A DNA stretch of 64,000 nucleotides from Rosenbergiella australiborealis (GTDB taxonomy: Bacteria > Pseudomonadota > Gammaproteobacteria > Enterobacterales > Enterobacteriaceae), in assembly GCF_018494035.1 (NCBI RefSeq), contig NZ_JABBFO010000010.1, forward strand, positions 1 through 64,000. The letters are read 5' to 3'. The notes under the pieces were generated by a model. The model was not told the DNA's origin. It worked only from the letters and a program-made list of their open reading frames with translations, and did not search any database. Positions 20,542 through 30,582 of this stretch are shown here, piece by piece. Positions within the stretch are counted from its first letter, which is position 1. Each line of letters opens with the position of its first letter. The translations under genes and the position numbers were made by a program.

Positions 20542-21147
20542 ATGGAACCTTCTCTCGTTCAACAACGCCAGTCGTTGCGCCAGCATATACGCCGTTTACG
20601 ATGCTCCCTAAGCGAACCCCAACAATTTGCCGCCGGTCAGCAGCTTGCCGAACATGCCATTTTATTTTCACCCATTCAGCAAGCACAGCATATCGCCTTA
20701 TTTATGTCGATGGATGGCGAAATCAATACTCGTCCCTTAATTGCTCGATTATGGCATTTGGGTAAAAGTGTGTACTTACCCCGGATTAATCCGCATCAGC
20801 CTACGACGCTACTGTTTCAACGTTTTACGCCACAGACGACGCTAGTTAAGCATCGATTCGGTATGATGGAGCCAGAGGAAAATTGCGATGAGTGTCGCCC
20901 GTTCACTGACTTAGATGTAGTGATCGTGCCGTTAGTGGCGTTTGATAGCGACGGTCAGCGATTAGGAATGGGAGGCGGCTTTTACGACCGCTTACTGGTT
21001 AACTGGCAAGAGGCAGGTGTGTTACCTATTGGTGTAGCGCATAATTGCCAACATCAAGATACGTTGCCCATTCAACCTTGGGATATTCCGCTACCAGCAG
21101 TCATTACCCCTAATAAATTATGGCAGTGGGGAAATAAAGAGGCCTAA
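20542..21147 (+). CDS. fthC: 5-formyltetrahydrofolate cyclo-ligase (YgfA)
   Basis: Converts 5-formyl-THF to 5,10-methenyl-THF with ATP, clearing an inhibitory folate; it complements the glycine cleavage genes nearby. The family signature GQRLGMGGGFYDR is intact, with the N-terminal RQHIRRLR basic segment. I choose the ATG at 20542, 10 bases after AAGGA, giving 201 residues; a GTG eight codons upstream is possible. It lies downstream of the 6S RNA gene and in E. coli is cotranscribed with it. Confidence 0.93.
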   Translation: MEPSLVQQRQSLRQHIRRLRCSLSEPQQFAAGQQLAEHAILFSPIQQAQHIALFMSMDGEINTRPLIARLWHLGKSVYLPRINPHQPTTLLFQRFTPQTTLVKHRFGMMEPEENCDECRPFTDLDVVIVPLVAFDSDGQRLGMGGGFYDRLLVNWQEAGVLPIGVAHNCQHQDTLPIQPWDIPLPAVITPNKLWQWGNKEA

Positions 21148-21157
21148 CGGCCCCTTT
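21136..21157. terminator. Hairpin between fthC and serA
   Basis: AAAGAGGCC (21136-21144) and GGCCCCTTT (21149-21157) pair with one mismatch around a TAAC loop that contains the fthC stop codon. The arrangement between converging genes suggests a bidirectional terminator, though the U-tracts are short. Confidence 0.5.
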
Positions 21158-21166
21158 ATATGCGAC

Positions 21167-22405
21167 TTAGTAGAGAAGTCGAGCGCGAATTGTGCCAGGA
21201 ATTTGCTTCATCAGTTGTAGCGCGTTGTCCGCCACTTCTTGTTCCGCATCCACATCAATCACCACGTAGCCTAAATGCGGCGAGGTTTGTAGGTATTGAC
21301 CGACAATATTGATATTTTGATCACCAAAGATATTGTTTATCGCCGTTAAGATACCGGGACGGTTTTCATGAATATGCAGAATACGGCTCGCAGACACGCT
21401 ATGTGCCGGTAGAGAGACTTCAGGGAAGTTCACTGCAGAAAGTGTTGAGCCGTTATCCGAGTATTTCGCCAGTTTCCCAGCCACTTCAATACCGATATTT
21501 TCTTGAGCTTCCTGCGTCGAGCCGCCAATGTGTGGCGTTAGGATGACGTTATCAAATTGACATAACGGCGAGTCGAAAGGATCACTGTTCGAGGCCGGTT
21601 CGACTGGGAATACATCAATCGCCGCACCGCCTAAGTGTTTGCTTTCTAATGCCTCACACAATGCAGGAATATCGATCACTGTGCCACGCGAGGCGTTGAT
21701 TAACAGTGCACCCGGCTTCATTGCTGCCAGTTGATCTTTGCTGATCATATTTTGGGTATTGGCCGTTTCAGGTACGTGTAAGCTTACTACGTCACTCATT
21801 GCCAAGAGTTTATCTAAAGAGTCGACTTGAGTGGCGTTACCCAGAGGCAGTTTACTTTCAATATCATAGAAGTAGACATACATCCCTAAACTTTCTGCCA
21901 ATACGCCCAGTTGCATACCAATGTGGCCGTAGCCAATGATCCCCAGTTTTTTGCCGCGTGCTTCAAAACTGCCTTTAGCATTTTTGTTCCAGATACCGCG
22001 GTGCGCTTTAGCGTTCGCTTCTGGGATCCCACGCATAAGTAGTAACAGCTCACCGATAACGAGCTCGGCGACTGAGCGCGTGTTGGAGAATGGCGCGTTG
22101 AAGACGGGAATACCCCGCGATGCCGCAGCATTCAGATCAACTTGGTTTGTTCCAATGCAGAAACAGCCGACCGCAATTAGTTTCTCTGCTTCAGCAAAGA
22201 TCTCTTCAGTCAGTTGAGTACGGGAACGAAGACCAACAAAATGCGCGTCGCGAATTGACTCTTTGAGTTGTTCAGGACTGAGTGCGGATTTATGAAACTC
22301 AATATTGGTGTAACCCGCTGCTTTTAAATTATCGAGGGCAGATTGGTGAACACCCTCCACTAATAGAAACTTAATCTTATCTTTTTCTAGTGAAACCTTA
22401 GCCAT
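21167..22405 (-). CDS. serA: D-3-phosphoglycerate dehydrogenase
   Basis: First step of serine synthesis: NAD-dependent oxidation of 3-phosphoglycerate, feedback-inhibited by serine. The NAD-binding GIIGYGHIGMQLG motif, the catalytic Arg in INASRGTVID, Glu in VFPVEPAS and His in TPHIGGSTQEA are all present. The last roughly 80 residues form the ACT serine-binding domain (HENRPGILTAINNIFG). Length is 412 residues against 410 in E. coli. It is transcribed alone, between fthC and rpiA. Confidence 0.97.
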   Translation of the reverse strand: MAKVSLEKDKIKFLLVEGVHQSALDNLKAAGYTNIEFHKSALSPEQLKESIRDAHFVGLRSRTQLTEEIFAEAEKLIAVGCFCIGTNQVDLNAAASRGIPVFNAPFSNTRSVAELVIGELLLLMRGIPEANAKAHRGIWNKNAKGSFEARGKKLGIIGYGHIGMQLGVLAESLGMYVYFYDIESKLPLGNATQVDSLDKLLAMSDVVSLHVPETANTQNMISKDQLAAMKPGALLINASRGTVIDIPALCEALESKHLGGAAIDVFPVEPASNSDPFDSPLCQFDNVILTPHIGGSTQEAQENIGIEVAGKLAKYSDNGSTLSAVNFPEVSLPAHSVSASRILHIHENRPGILTAINNIFGDQNINIVGQYLQTSPHLGYVVIDVDAEQEVADNALQLMKQIPGTIRARLLY

Positions 22406-22632
22406 TACCCAACCCTATAAAATTGATTTTCGTTTAGTACCCTTAGCTAACCGCCAACATAAGAAAAAAATAGGCTAAGAGCAACACCCTTGAAACATGA
22501 AAAGAAGCCACGCAATCGTTTACTTCTCCGTCAATTAGCGTCAAATCACTCTTTTGCTGAGACTAGCCAGCGGATTAGTGTGAATAGAGCACGTTAAGCG
22601 CTATAAATGACTGATTATTTTTATGTGGTATT

Positions 22633-23301
22633 TTATTTATTGCCACGAATAATTTTCTTAACGCCGCCGTCACCACCAATTAACGCGATGTCTGCACCCC
22701 GCTTTGCGAAGAGACCGACAGTCACCACACCGGGAAGTGCGTTAATCGCGATTTCGAGCTGATTAGGATCATCGATTAACAAATCATAGACATCAAGAAT
22801 GATGTTACCATTATCCGTGATAATGTCTTGACGATATTCAGGACGACCGCCCAATGCGACGAGCTCACGCGAGACATAGGCTTTAGCCATAGGGATAACT
22901 TCAACCGGTAGCGGGAAGTGGCCTAAGCGAGCGACTTGTTTTGATTGGTCGGCAATGCAAATAAAGGTTTTTGCAACGGCGGCGATGATTTTCTCACGAG
23001 TGAGTGCCGCGCCACCGCCTTTAATCATTTGCAGATCGGGGTTGATTTCGTCAGCACCATCAATGTACAGCGAAAGCGAGTCGATATCATTGAGGTCAAA
23101 AACAGGAATGCCATACGATTTTAGGCGTTCAGTCGACGCTTCTGAACTGGAGACAGTACCGATAATCTCGTCTTTACGGGTGGCCAGTGCATCAATAAAA
23201 TGCGCGGCGGTTGTTCCCGTACCGACGCCGACTATCGTGTTAGGCTGAACGTAGTCTAGTGCCGCCCAGCCCACTGCTTTTTTAAGTTCGTCCTGAGTCA
23301 T
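22633..23301 (-). CDS. rpiA: Ribose-5-phosphate isomerase A
   Basis: Interconverts ribose 5-phosphate and ribulose 5-phosphate in the pentose phosphate pathway. Signature loops are [16 protein letters not shown] (phosphate site), [27 protein letters not shown] (catalytic Asp, Lys and Glu) and the C-terminal GGDGG. The 222 residues compare with 219 in E. coli. It is divergent from argP, as in E. coli. Confidence 0.97.
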   Translation of the reverse strand: MTQDELKKAVGWAALDYVQPNTIVGVGTGTTAAHFIDALATRKDEIIGTVSSSEASTERLKSYGIPVFDLNDIDSLSLYIDGADEINPDLQMIKGGGAALTREKIIAAVAKTFICIADQSKQVARLGHFPLPVEVIPMAKAYVSRELVALGGRPEYRQDIITDNGNIILDVYDLLIDDPNQLEIAINALPGVVTVGLFAKRGADIALIGGDGGVKKIIRGNK

Positions 23302-23449
23302 GGTATGTTAAAACCTATACATGTTTAGGTAGCCTTAGTATAAAACAAGCTTACCTTAAATAGTGATCTTTCGTTGATTGGATCGTGGCTTTATGGATGC
23401 AATCTCACTATAACCGAATTTATCTCTTTCAGTCAGGGACTGAGAATAC

Positions 23450-24355
23450 ATGATTAAAAGACCCGATTACCGTAACCTTCAAGCCCTTGATATCGTGATT
23501 CGTGAACGAGGATTTGAACGAGCGGCACAAAAACTCTGTATTACACAATCGGCAGTTTCACAGCGAATAAAACAGCTAGAGACACAGTTTGGTCAACCTT
23601 TACTGGTGCGTACGGTTCCCCCCCGCCCGACTGAACAGGGCCAAAAATTATTAGCGCTGTTACATCAAGTAGAGCTTCTTGAAGAGCAGTGGTTAACGGA
23701 TGAAAAAGGCGGTACTACTCCCCTACTGCTTTCGATTGCGGTGAATGCCGATAGTCTGGCGACCTGGTTACTGCCTGCATTGCGTGATGTCTTAGCCGAT
23801 TTGCCCGTTCGTCTTAATCTGCAAGTCGAAGATGAAAGTCGTACCTTAGAGCGCCTTAGACGTGGTGAAGTGGTTGGGGCTGTGAGTATTCAGCCTCGTG
23901 CTCTGCCCAGTTGTCATGTCGATACTTTAGGTGCACTGGACTATTTATTTGTCTCTTCCCCGCAATTCGCTAAACGTTATTTTCCGCGAGGGGTAAATCG
24001 TCAAACGCTACTTAAAGCTCCAGCAGTGTCCTTTGACCATTTAGACGATATGCATCAAGCCTTTTTGCAAGAGAATTTCGATTTACCTCCAGGTAGTTTG
24101 CCGTGTCATATCGTTAACTCTTCAGAGGCTTTTGTACAATTAGCCAAGCAAGGATCGGTGTGTTGTATGATCCCGCATTTGCAGATTGAAGCCGAACTGG
24201 CAGAAGGATCGCTGATTGATCTAACACCAGGGCTTTATCAACGCCGGATGCTTTACTGGCACAGATTCGCGCCAGAAAGTCGAGTAATGGGGCGCGTTAC
24301 GGATTCGTTGGTGGAGTATGGTCGTCGGGTTCTGCGCCAAGAGAGTGAGTGTTAA
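23450..24355 (+). CDS. argP: LysR-type regulator ArgP (IciA)
   Basis: Activates argO and other genes according to arginine and lysine levels. The N-terminal winged helix (about 1-60, with [20 protein letters not shown]) is nearly identical to E. coli ArgP, and the effector domain follows, ending with [10 protein letters not shown]. The 301 residues compare with 297. Its target gene argO lies two genes to the right on the other strand. Its 3' end overlaps that of yggE by 59 bases. Confidence 0.96.
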   Translation: MIKRPDYRNLQALDIVIRERGFERAAQKLCITQSAVSQRIKQLETQFGQPLLVRTVPPRPTEQGQKLLALLHQVELLEEQWLTDEKGGTTPLLLSIAVNADSLATWLLPALRDVLADLPVRLNLQVEDESRTLERLRRGEVVGAVSIQPRALPSCHVDTLGALDYLFVSSPQFAKRYFPRGVNRQTLLKAPAVSFDHLDDMHQAFLQENFDLPPGSLPCHIVNSSEAFVQLAKQGSVCCMIPHLQIEAELAEGSLIDLTPGLYQRRMLYWHRFAPESRVMGRVTDSLVEYGRRVLRQESEC

Positions 24356-25064
24356 GCGTAAAAACGACGTCAACTTTGTCCGAGAAATCGAGTTTTTGCT
24401 GTTGATAAGTGTGATCGGGCGTAGTCTGAGTCGCGCTCGCTTGCACGCTCATCATTCTTATCCTCGGCATCATCTGGCTAGGCGGAGTCTGATAATCGAT
24501 ACTCCATACCGAGCCTAAGGTTGCATTAAATCCTGCCGCGACCTCTTTAGCTTTGACTAGCGCATCGCGAATCGCCGCTTGGCGGGCTTGTTGCTGATAG
24601 TGTTCAGGGTGTTCTACGCCCATTGAGACTGAGCGAATTTCGTTTAATCCCGCCGCAAGCGCGCCATCAAGCAGCGTGTTGAGCTTGCTTAATTGATGCA
24701 GCGTGACCGTCACATGGCGAGAGGCCTGATAACCCACTTGTTTGGGCTTTCCGTGATCAGAGTCGTCATATTGCACGTCTGTCACCACATTGGCGGCATT
24801 GATCTCTTTATCGGTAATACCCTGTTGATGTAAAAAATCGAAATAATGGGCAACCCGCGCATCTACTTGCTTTTTCGCGTCTGAGGCTTGTGCTTGTGCC
24901 ACCCTCACGTCAATAACGAGGGTAGCCATATCCGGTTGCGCTTGGACATTACCCTGCCCCGAGATGCTGATATAGGGGGCATTGGGGGTCGATTCAGCTA
25001 GAGCGAATCGCGGTAATCCAAGGCTTGCACTCACTATTGCTACGGCGGTTATCATGATTTTCAT
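24297..25064 (-). CDS. yggE: Periplasmic SIMPL-domain protein YggE
   Basis: SIMPL-domain protein with a Sec signal peptide ([23 protein letters not shown], cleavage about residue 23). E. coli YggE is linked to oxidative-stress tolerance and forms oligomeric rings in relatives. The body ([42 protein letters not shown]) aligns along the length; 255 residues against 246. The C-terminal tail of about 20 polar residues extends antisense into argP. Confidence 0.92.
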   Translation of the reverse strand: MKIMITAVAIVSASLGLPRFALAESTPNAPYISISGQGNVQAQPDMATLVIDVRVAQAQASDAKKQVDARVAHYFDFLHQQGITDKEINAANVVTDVQYDDSDHGKPKQVGYQASRHVTVTLHQLSKLNTLLDGALAAGLNEIRSVSMGVEHPEHYQQQARQAAIRDALVKAKEVAAGFNATLGSVWSIDYQTPPSQMMPRIRMMSVQASATQTTPDHTYQQQKLDFSDKVDVVFTLNTHSLGAEPDDHTPPTNP

Positions 25065-25087
25065 GCGTCTCTCCCTCAGGCAACCGA

Positions 25088-25720
25088 TTAAGGATGAAAA
25101 ATCTGATTAAACAGTATCACGCCTTCCTTTGTTAGTCGAAAAGCCATGCTCAATAAAATCACCATCACCCCACAGGCGATACCCCGTTGTACCGCCGGGC
25201 GCGTTAACCACGAAGATAACATCTGTCCAATTCCCGCCAGCAGATAAAACCAGAGTAGTGATGCAAGCAGTGCACCCAGTACAAAATGGTAGCGTTGTTG
25301 GGCTGGAATTTGGCTACCGATGCTTCCCAATAATACTAAGGTATCAAGATAAACATGGGGATTTAGCCACGTTACTAGCATCAAGGTTAGCAGCACCTTT
25401 GCCAAGGTTGCTGACGATGGCTGACTGGCCGAAAATACCGCAGGCTGTTTTATTTCTTTGAGTAGCCCATAGCTGTACCAGAGTAAAAACAACACCCCCG
25501 CCCAAGTAATAATAAGAAGCACCGTGGGTGATTTTTGTAATAATGCACTCCCCCCCATGACGCCACTTGTGATGAGTATCGCGTCACTGAGTACACAAAA
25601 TGTCGCGGCAATAAAGGCGTAGTGTTTCACTATTCCTTGGCGTAGCACTAGCGTGTTTTGTGGACCTAGGGGAAGAATTAGTGCTGCGCCAACCGCCAGT
25701 CCTTGTAAGAAATAGATCAT
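25088..25720 (-). CDS. argO: L-arginine exporter ArgO
   Basis: LysE-family inner-membrane exporter of arginine (and canavanine), activated by ArgP. Five to six hydrophobic segments are visible and the LysE signature AALILPLGPQNTLVLRQG starts at residue 10. The ATG at 25720 follows GAGGCG and gives 210 residues (E. coli 211); the frame is open upstream, but those residues are not part of the family. It lies between yggE and mscS on the same strand. Confidence 0.95.
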   Translation of the reverse strand: MIYFLQGLAVGAALILPLGPQNTLVLRQGIVKHYAFIAATFCVLSDAILITSGVMGGSALLQKSPTVLLIITWAGVLFLLWYSYGLLKEIKQPAVFSASQPSSATLAKVLLTLMLVTWLNPHVYLDTLVLLGSIGSQIPAQQRYHFVLGALLASLLWFYLLAGIGQMLSSWLTRPAVQRGIACGVMVILLSMAFRLTKEGVILFNQIFHP

Positions 25721-25821
25721 GGTTCGCCTCTCATTTTTGTCAATGACGGGGAGTGTGCAACAGATTTGGGATAGAAAGGAAATTGAAAAAAGAGAGGGGG
25801 TATTAGCCAAACTAATAGTTT

Positions 25822-25844
25822 GCAGCCAATCAATGATTGGCTGC
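25822..25844 (-). terminator. Hairpin downstream of mscS
   Basis: GCAGCCAATCA (25822-25832) and TGATTGGCTGC (25834-25844) form a perfect inverted repeat just after the mscS stop codon. Read leftwards it is followed by AAACTATTAG rather than a T-run, so termination may be weak. Confidence 0.45.
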
Positions 25845-25854
25845 GGGAGAGAGC

Positions 25855-26712
25855 TTAGTCGTGAGTGTCATTATTACGGATGACATGCACATCCATTTGC
25901 GGGAAAGGGATGCCGATATTGTTTTTATCAAGCGCCCGCTTAAAGTCCGCCATCAAATCCCAATACACTTGTTGCAGGTCGCCACTGCTACTCCAACAAC
26001 GTACGATGAAATTTAACGAGGAAGGTGCCATTTCGTTTAAGGCAACAACGATCCCCTTTTCCTTGATGACGCGTTGGTCGGCTTCGACCACATCACGTAG
26101 CACTTTCATCGTTACGTCGATATCTGCATCGTAAGCAACGCCAATAATAAATTCATTACGACGCTCAGGTTCGCGTGAGTAGTTGATAATTTTCCCCGTA
26201 AAGATCGAGCCGTTAGGGACGACCGCAATCTTACCGTCTGAGGTTTTCAGCGTAGTTTGGAAAATTTGTACATTCAATACTGTGCCTGAACAGCCACCGA
26301 CATCAACAAATTCACCGACTCGGATTGGCCTAAAGGTGACAAGCAGTACCCCTGCGGCAAAGTTAGAGAGTGAATTTTGTAAGGCTAAACCAACGGTGAC
26401 ACCAATGGCACCGAGGACCGCGATAAACGATGCTGTTTGTACACCTACTCGGCTAACGGCAGCAATAAGTGTGAAGGCAATGACAGCATAGCGAACGATC
26501 ATCGCAATAAAATCTGCAACGGTTTGGTCAATATGCCGTGAGATTAAGATTTTGTTGATGGTTCTAGAAACGATTCTTGCGACCGTAAAACCAATAAATA
26601 GGATAACGAGCGCTGCCGCAACGTTGACGACATAGCTTAGTAAAAGCCCCTGATTGCGTTCTATCCAGTTACCGGCACTGTGTAGGCCATTGACTACATT
26701 AAGATCTTGCAT
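25855..26712 (-). CDS. mscS: Small-conductance mechanosensitive channel MscS
   Basis: Homoheptameric osmotic-release valve of the inner membrane. Three transmembrane segments lie within the first 125 residues; the pore helix TM3 ([23 protein letters not shown]) keeps the Gly/Ala packing but has Thr and Phe at some Ala/Leu positions of the E. coli channel. The cytoplasmic vestibule follows ([45 protein letters not shown]). Length is 285 residues against 286. It lies beside argO and upstream of the fbaA operon, as in E. coli. Confidence 0.95.
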   Translation of the reverse strand: MQDLNVVNGLHSAGNWIERNQGLLLSYVVNVAAALVILFIGFTVARIVSRTINKILISRHIDQTVADFIAMIVRYAVIAFTLIAAVSRVGVQTASFIAVLGAIGVTVGLALQNSLSNFAAGVLLVTFRPIRVGEFVDVGGCSGTVLNVQIFQTTLKTSDGKIAVVPNGSIFTGKIINYSREPERRNEFIIGVAYDADIDVTMKVLRDVVEADQRVIKEKGIVVALNEMAPSSLNFIVRCWSSSGDLQQVYWDLMADFKRALDKNNIGIPFPQMDVHVIRNNDTHD

Positions 26713-26863
26713 TAGAGCATCCTGTCGTTAGTTTCCAATAAATAGCGCTGGAGCATCTGTACAAGACGTCCAGTGAAAAAGGGTAACTAAAAACAGACAA
26801 ATTGCCAACCTCGTCACGTAACTTGGAGAAAATTACTCGAACAGATGGAATTAACGGCGGGGA

Positions 26864-26886
26864 AAACGCCAGCAATGCTGGCGTTT
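26864..26886 (-). terminator. Terminator of the epd-pgk-fbaA operon
   Basis: AAACGCCAGCA (26864-26874) and TGCTGGCGTTT (26876-26886) form an 11-bp inverted repeat with a minimal loop, 9 bases after the fbaA stop. Read leftwards it continues TTTTCCCC, a short T-run. Confidence 0.75.
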
Positions 26887-26895
26887 GGGGTGAGA

Positions 26896-27975
26896 TTAAA
26901 GGCGGTCAATCGCGTTTAATTCACGGAAGGCTTGTTCTAAGCGAACGACCATTGAGCTTTGTGCTGCACGTAACCAAACACGTGGGTCATAGTATTTTTT
27001 GTTTGGTTTATCGTCACCTTCTGGGTTACCCAGTTGGCTTTGTAAGTAGCCTTCATTCTTTTTGTAGAATTGCAGGATACCGTCCCAGTTCGCCCATTGG
27101 GTATCGGTGTCGATGTTCATTTTGATCACCCCGTATTCGATAGACTCTTTGATCTCTTCCGCTGAAGAGCCTGAGCCACCGTGGAATACGAAGTTTAAGC
27201 TATTGTGCGGCAGGTTATGTTTTTCGCTTACGTAGTCTTGAGAATTTCTCAAGATTTTTGGCGTTAACTGCACGTTACCCGGCTTATAAACACCGTGTAC
27301 GTTACCGAAAGATGCCGCGATGGTGAAGTTAGGACTGATCGCGCTCAGTTTTTGATACGCGTAGTCCACATCTTCAGGTTGGGTGTAAAGTGCGGAGTTA
27401 TCAAGGTGTGAGTTATCCACGCCATCTTCTTCGCCACCGGTACAGCCTAATTCAATCTCAAGGGTCATGCCCATTTTTGCCATACGAGCAAGGTATTGAC
27501 CGCTGATTTCAATGTTTTCTTCTAATGATTCTTCGGAAAGGTCAATCATGTGCGAAGAGAAAAGCGGTTTACCGGTGCTTTTGAAGTGTGCTTCACCCGC
27601 ATCGAGAAGTCCGTCAATCCAAGGCAGTAATTTTTTCGCGCAGTGGTCGGTATGTAAAATTACCGGTACACCGTATTGTTCAGCCATGAGATGGACATGC
27701 TGTGCGCCAGTGATAGCCCCTAAAATTGCCGCAGCTTGTGGCTTATCAGAGGTGAAGCCTTTACCGGCTAGGAACGCGGCACCACCGTTAGAGAACTGTA
27801 CGATGACCGGGGCTTTCGCTTTTGCCGCGGCTTCAAGGACGGCATTGATCGAGTCAGTGCCGATACAGTTTACTGCAGGTAACGCGAATTTATTCTCTTT
27901 AGCTACTTGGAAAACTTTTTGTACGTCTTCGCCCGTAACGACACCCGGTTTTACGAAATCAAAAATTTTAGACAT
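26896..27975 (-). CDS. fbaA: Fructose-bisphosphate aldolase, class II
   Basis: Zinc aldolase of glycolysis and gluconeogenesis. Zinc and catalytic motifs are visible: VILHTDHCAKKLLPWIDG, DLSEESLEENIE, ELGCTGGEEDGVDNSH and VFHGGSGSSAEEI. At 359 residues it equals E. coli FbaA. It is last in the epd-pgk-fbaA operon, 88 bases after pgk with a hairpin between them. Confidence 0.98.
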   Translation of the reverse strand: MSKIFDFVKPGVVTGEDVQKVFQVAKENKFALPAVNCIGTDSINAVLEAAAKAKAPVIVQFSNGGAAFLAGKGFTSDKPQAAAILGAITGAQHVHLMAEQYGVPVILHTDHCAKKLLPWIDGLLDAGEAHFKSTGKPLFSSHMIDLSEESLEENIEISGQYLARMAKMGMTLEIELGCTGGEEDGVDNSHLDNSALYTQPEDVDYAYQKLSAISPNFTIAASFGNVHGVYKPGNVQLTPKILRNSQDYVSEKHNLPHNSLNFVFHGGSGSSAEEIKESIEYGVIKMNIDTDTQWANWDGILQFYKKNEGYLQSQLGNPEGDDKPNKKYYDPRVWLRAAQSSMVVRLEQAFRELNAIDRL

Positions 27976-28033
27976 AAGTGTTGTCCTGTTTCGTTGGTCG
28001 TAAGCTGAGATCTACTTTCAGCGGTAGAAAATT

Positions 28034-28055
28034 GAGGAGCGCCCAAACGCCCCTC
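28034..28055 (-). terminator. Intercistronic hairpin between pgk and fbaA
   Basis: GAGGAGCG (28034-28041) and CGCCCCTC (28048-28055) form an 8-bp stem with one wobble pair and a 6-base loop just after the pgk stop. The following bases are AATTTTC. It may attenuate read-through or protect the 3' end; fbaA often has its own promoter as well. Confidence 0.45.
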
Positions 28056-28063
28056 GTCATTAA

Positions 28064-29227
28064 TTATTGTTTCGCACGCTCTTCTAACATTGCTACAGCA
28101 GGAAGTTTTTTACCTTCCACAAATTCAAGGAATGCACCGCCACCGGTAGAGATATAAGAGATTTTATCTTCGATACCGAATAGGTCGATCGCCGCTAAGG
28201 TATCGCCACCGCCAGCCACAGAGAAGGCTTCGCTGTCAGCAATCGCATTAGCAATAATTTCAGTCCCTTTACGGAAGTTAGGGAATTCAAAAACACCCAC
28301 TGGGCCGTTCCAAAGAATAGTTTTGGCACTTTTCAGAATTTCAGCCATTTTAGCGGCTGTTTCATCACCAAAGTCCATGATTTCTTCGTCATCTTGGATC
28401 TGATCGACTTTTTTCACGGTTGCCGGAGCTGTTTCTGAGAACTCAGTTCCCACACGAGAATCTACCGGTACCGGAATGCCATGTTCGTCACGTAACTTTT
28501 TAGCTGCTTCGACAAAATCTGGCTCATAGAGCGATTTACCGACGTTGTTTTCGATCGCTACAAAGGTGTTCGCAATCCCACCGCCTACGATGACAGTGTC
28601 TGCAATGCCGACTAGAGATTGCAGAACATCAAATTTGGTTGAGACCTTAGATCCGCCAACGACCGCTACCATTGGACGAGCGGGATGACTCATCGCTTTA
28701 CCCAGAGCTTCAAGCTCTGCTGAAAGCAGTGGGCCCGCACAGGCGATCGGAGCAAATTTGCCTACACCATGAGTAGAAGCCTGCGCGCGGTGTGCGGTAC
28801 CAAAAGCATCCATGACAAAGACATCGCAGAGTGCTGCATATTTTTTGGATAGGGTTTCATCATCTTTCTTTTCGCCTTTGTTAAAGCGAACGTTTTCTAA
28901 TACCACCAGCTCCCCAGCTTCCACTGCAACACCGTCAAGGTAATCTTTCGCGAGACTGACCGATGTGTTAGCCAGTTTTTCTTTGAGGTAGTTGACGACT
29001 GGCAGCAAGGAGAACTCTTCATTGTATTCGCCTTCTGTCGGACGACCTAAGTGAGAGGTAACCATCACTTTCGCCCCTTGCTTAAGCGCCTGCTCAATGG
29101 TTGGTAGTGAGGCACGAATACGCGCATCTGACGTCACTTTCCCATCTTTTACTGGTACATTAAGATCAGCACGAATCAGAACACGTTTTCCAGCAAGATC
29201 CAGATCGGTCATTTTGATTACAGACAT
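28064..29227 (-). CDS. pgk: Phosphoglycerate kinase
   Basis: Transfers phosphate between 1,3-bisphosphoglycerate and ADP. Substrate-binding motifs are [11 protein letters not shown] and [19 protein letters not shown] in the N-domain; the nucleotide site includes [12 protein letters not shown] and the C-terminal [12 protein letters not shown], followed by [13 protein letters not shown]. At 387 residues it equals the E. coli enzyme. It is 40 bases downstream of epd in the same operon. Confidence 0.98.
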   Translation of the reverse strand: MSVIKMTDLDLAGKRVLIRADLNVPVKDGKVTSDARIRASLPTIEQALKQGAKVMVTSHLGRPTEGEYNEEFSLLPVVNYLKEKLANTSVSLAKDYLDGVAVEAGELVVLENVRFNKGEKKDDETLSKKYAALCDVFVMDAFGTAHRAQASTHGVGKFAPIACAGPLLSAELEALGKAMSHPARPMVAVVGGSKVSTKFDVLQSLVGIADTVIVGGGIANTFVAIENNVGKSLYEPDFVEAAKKLRDEHGIPVPVDSRVGTEFSETAPATVKKVDQIQDDEEIMDFGDETAAKMAEILKSAKTILWNGPVGVFEFPNFRKGTEIIANAIADSEAFSVAGGGDTLAAIDLFGIEDKISYISTGGGAFLEFVEGKKLPAVAMLEERAKQ

Positions 29228-29267
29228 GGTGAATCCTCTTATTGATTCTTTAAGTTTATCCCACCGC

Positions 29268-30296
29268 TTATGCGATAGGTTTGAAAGTGTTGTCAGACAT
29301 CGCTAAACAGGTGTCGATCATTCGGTTTGCGAAGCCCCATTCGTTGTCACACCATACTAACGTTTTTACAAGGTGGCCACCACTGACTCGCGTTTGCGAG
29401 CCATCGACAATCGCACTGTGTGGATCGTGATTAAAATCTGCCGAGACCAGTGGAAGCTCTGTGTAGTCGACTATACCATGAAAGCAACCGCTAGCAGCCT
29501 CTTGCAGCAAATGGTTGACTTGCTGAGCAGTGACTTTTTTTTCCAGCGTAACGCTCAGGTCGATGGCGGTCACGTTAATCGTCGGAACACGTACAGCTAT
29601 CGCCTCAAATCGGTCCAAGAATTTTGGAAAAATACGCGTTATACCGGCGGACAAACGAGTGTCGACCGGAATAATCGATTGACTGGCAGCGCGAGTACGG
29701 CGTAAGTCAGGGTGGTAAGCGTCCAAGACCTGTTGGTCGTGCATTGCCGAATGGATCGTGGTGACGGTTCCCGATTCAATGCCAAAGGCATCATCCAACA
29801 ATTTAATAACGGGAATAATACAGTTAGTGGTGCAAGAGGCATTGGAGACAAAACGGTGTTCAGGACGCAGTGTGGTATGATTGACACCGTAGACGATGGT
29901 CGCATCCAAGTCAGCTTCGCCAGGGTGAGCAAACAGCACTTTGCGAGCCCCTGCCCGGTAATGAGCCTCTCCTTCTGCACGGCTACCATAAACGCCGGTA
30001 CAATCTAATACGATATCAATATCTAAATCACCCCAAGGTAATTCAGTAAGCGTATTGTAGTGCAGTAGTGTAATGGCATCTCTACCAATAAAAAGTTGTT
30101 CGCCCTCTAGCTTGACTTCCCATGCGAATTGACCGTGAGTGGTATCATATTTCAACAGATGCGCCATACCACGACTTTCGGCTATTTCGTTGATCGCCAC
30201 GACTGTCACATCAAGATGACGACCGGTTTCATATAATGCACGAACCACCGCTCGACCAATCCGACCAAAACCATTAATCGCAATTCTTAGAGTCAT
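29268..30296 (-). CDS. epd: D-erythrose-4-phosphate dehydrogenase
   Basis: GapA paralogue that oxidises erythrose 4-phosphate to 4-phosphoerythronate for pyridoxal phosphate synthesis. The NAD-binding [17 protein letters not shown] and the catalytic Cys in [15 protein letters not shown] are intact, as is the [17 protein letters not shown] segment. It is assigned as epd rather than gapA because of its place before pgk-fbaA and the 342-residue length (E. coli 339). A CRP-like site lies about 190 bases upstream. Confidence 0.95.
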   Translation of the reverse strand: MTLRIAINGFGRIGRAVVRALYETGRHLDVTVVAINEIAESRGMAHLLKYDTTHGQFAWEVKLEGEQLFIGRDAITLLHYNTLTELPWGDLDIDIVLDCTGVYGSRAEGEAHYRAGARKVLFAHPGEADLDATIVYGVNHTTLRPEHRFVSNASCTTNCIIPVIKLLDDAFGIESGTVTTIHSAMHDQQVLDAYHPDLRRTRAASQSIIPVDTRLSAGITRIFPKFLDRFEAIAVRVPTINVTAIDLSVTLEKKVTAQQVNHLLQEAASGCFHGIVDYTELPLVSADFNHDPHSAIVDGSQTRVSGGHLVKTLVWCDNEWGFANRMIDTCLAMSDNTFKPIA

Positions 30297-30476
30297 TGCT
30301 TATCTATTACCTTGATGAACGTAGGGGAAATTCGCCATGATACAAATATTCTATACTGAGGCTACAACGATTTACGCCATTTAGATACCCTAATTCAGCC
30401 AAGCTGGAACGATTCACCTGAGAATAAATCAACTCTTTACTTAGCGGAATGATTGAGATCAACCGTCAGTTCAAAC

Positions 30477-30492
30477 TACGATCATGATCACA
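30477..30492. promoter_or_regulatory. Possible CRP site upstream of epd
   Basis: TACGA-TCATGA-TCACA matches the TGTGA-N6-TCACA consensus at 8 of 10 positions, with one perfect half-site. It is about 185 bases upstream of the epd start, in the only non-coding stretch before the operon. CRP activation of epd is known in E. coli; the site itself is an inference. Confidence 0.4.
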
Positions 30493-30533
30493 CAATTTAA
30501 CGACTACCAACACCCTGAGTCGTCAAAGGAAGT

Positions 30534-30563
30534 AAAAAAAAAGCATGGCAGATGCCATGCTTT
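30534..30563 (-). terminator. Rho-independent terminator of tktA
   Basis: AAAGCATGGCA (30540-30550) and TGCCATGCTTT (30553-30563) form an 11-bp stem; read leftwards the stem runs into nine T residues. It lies 20 bases after the tktA stop. Confidence 0.92.
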
Positions 30564-30582
30564 ATATGGAGTCGTAATGGAA

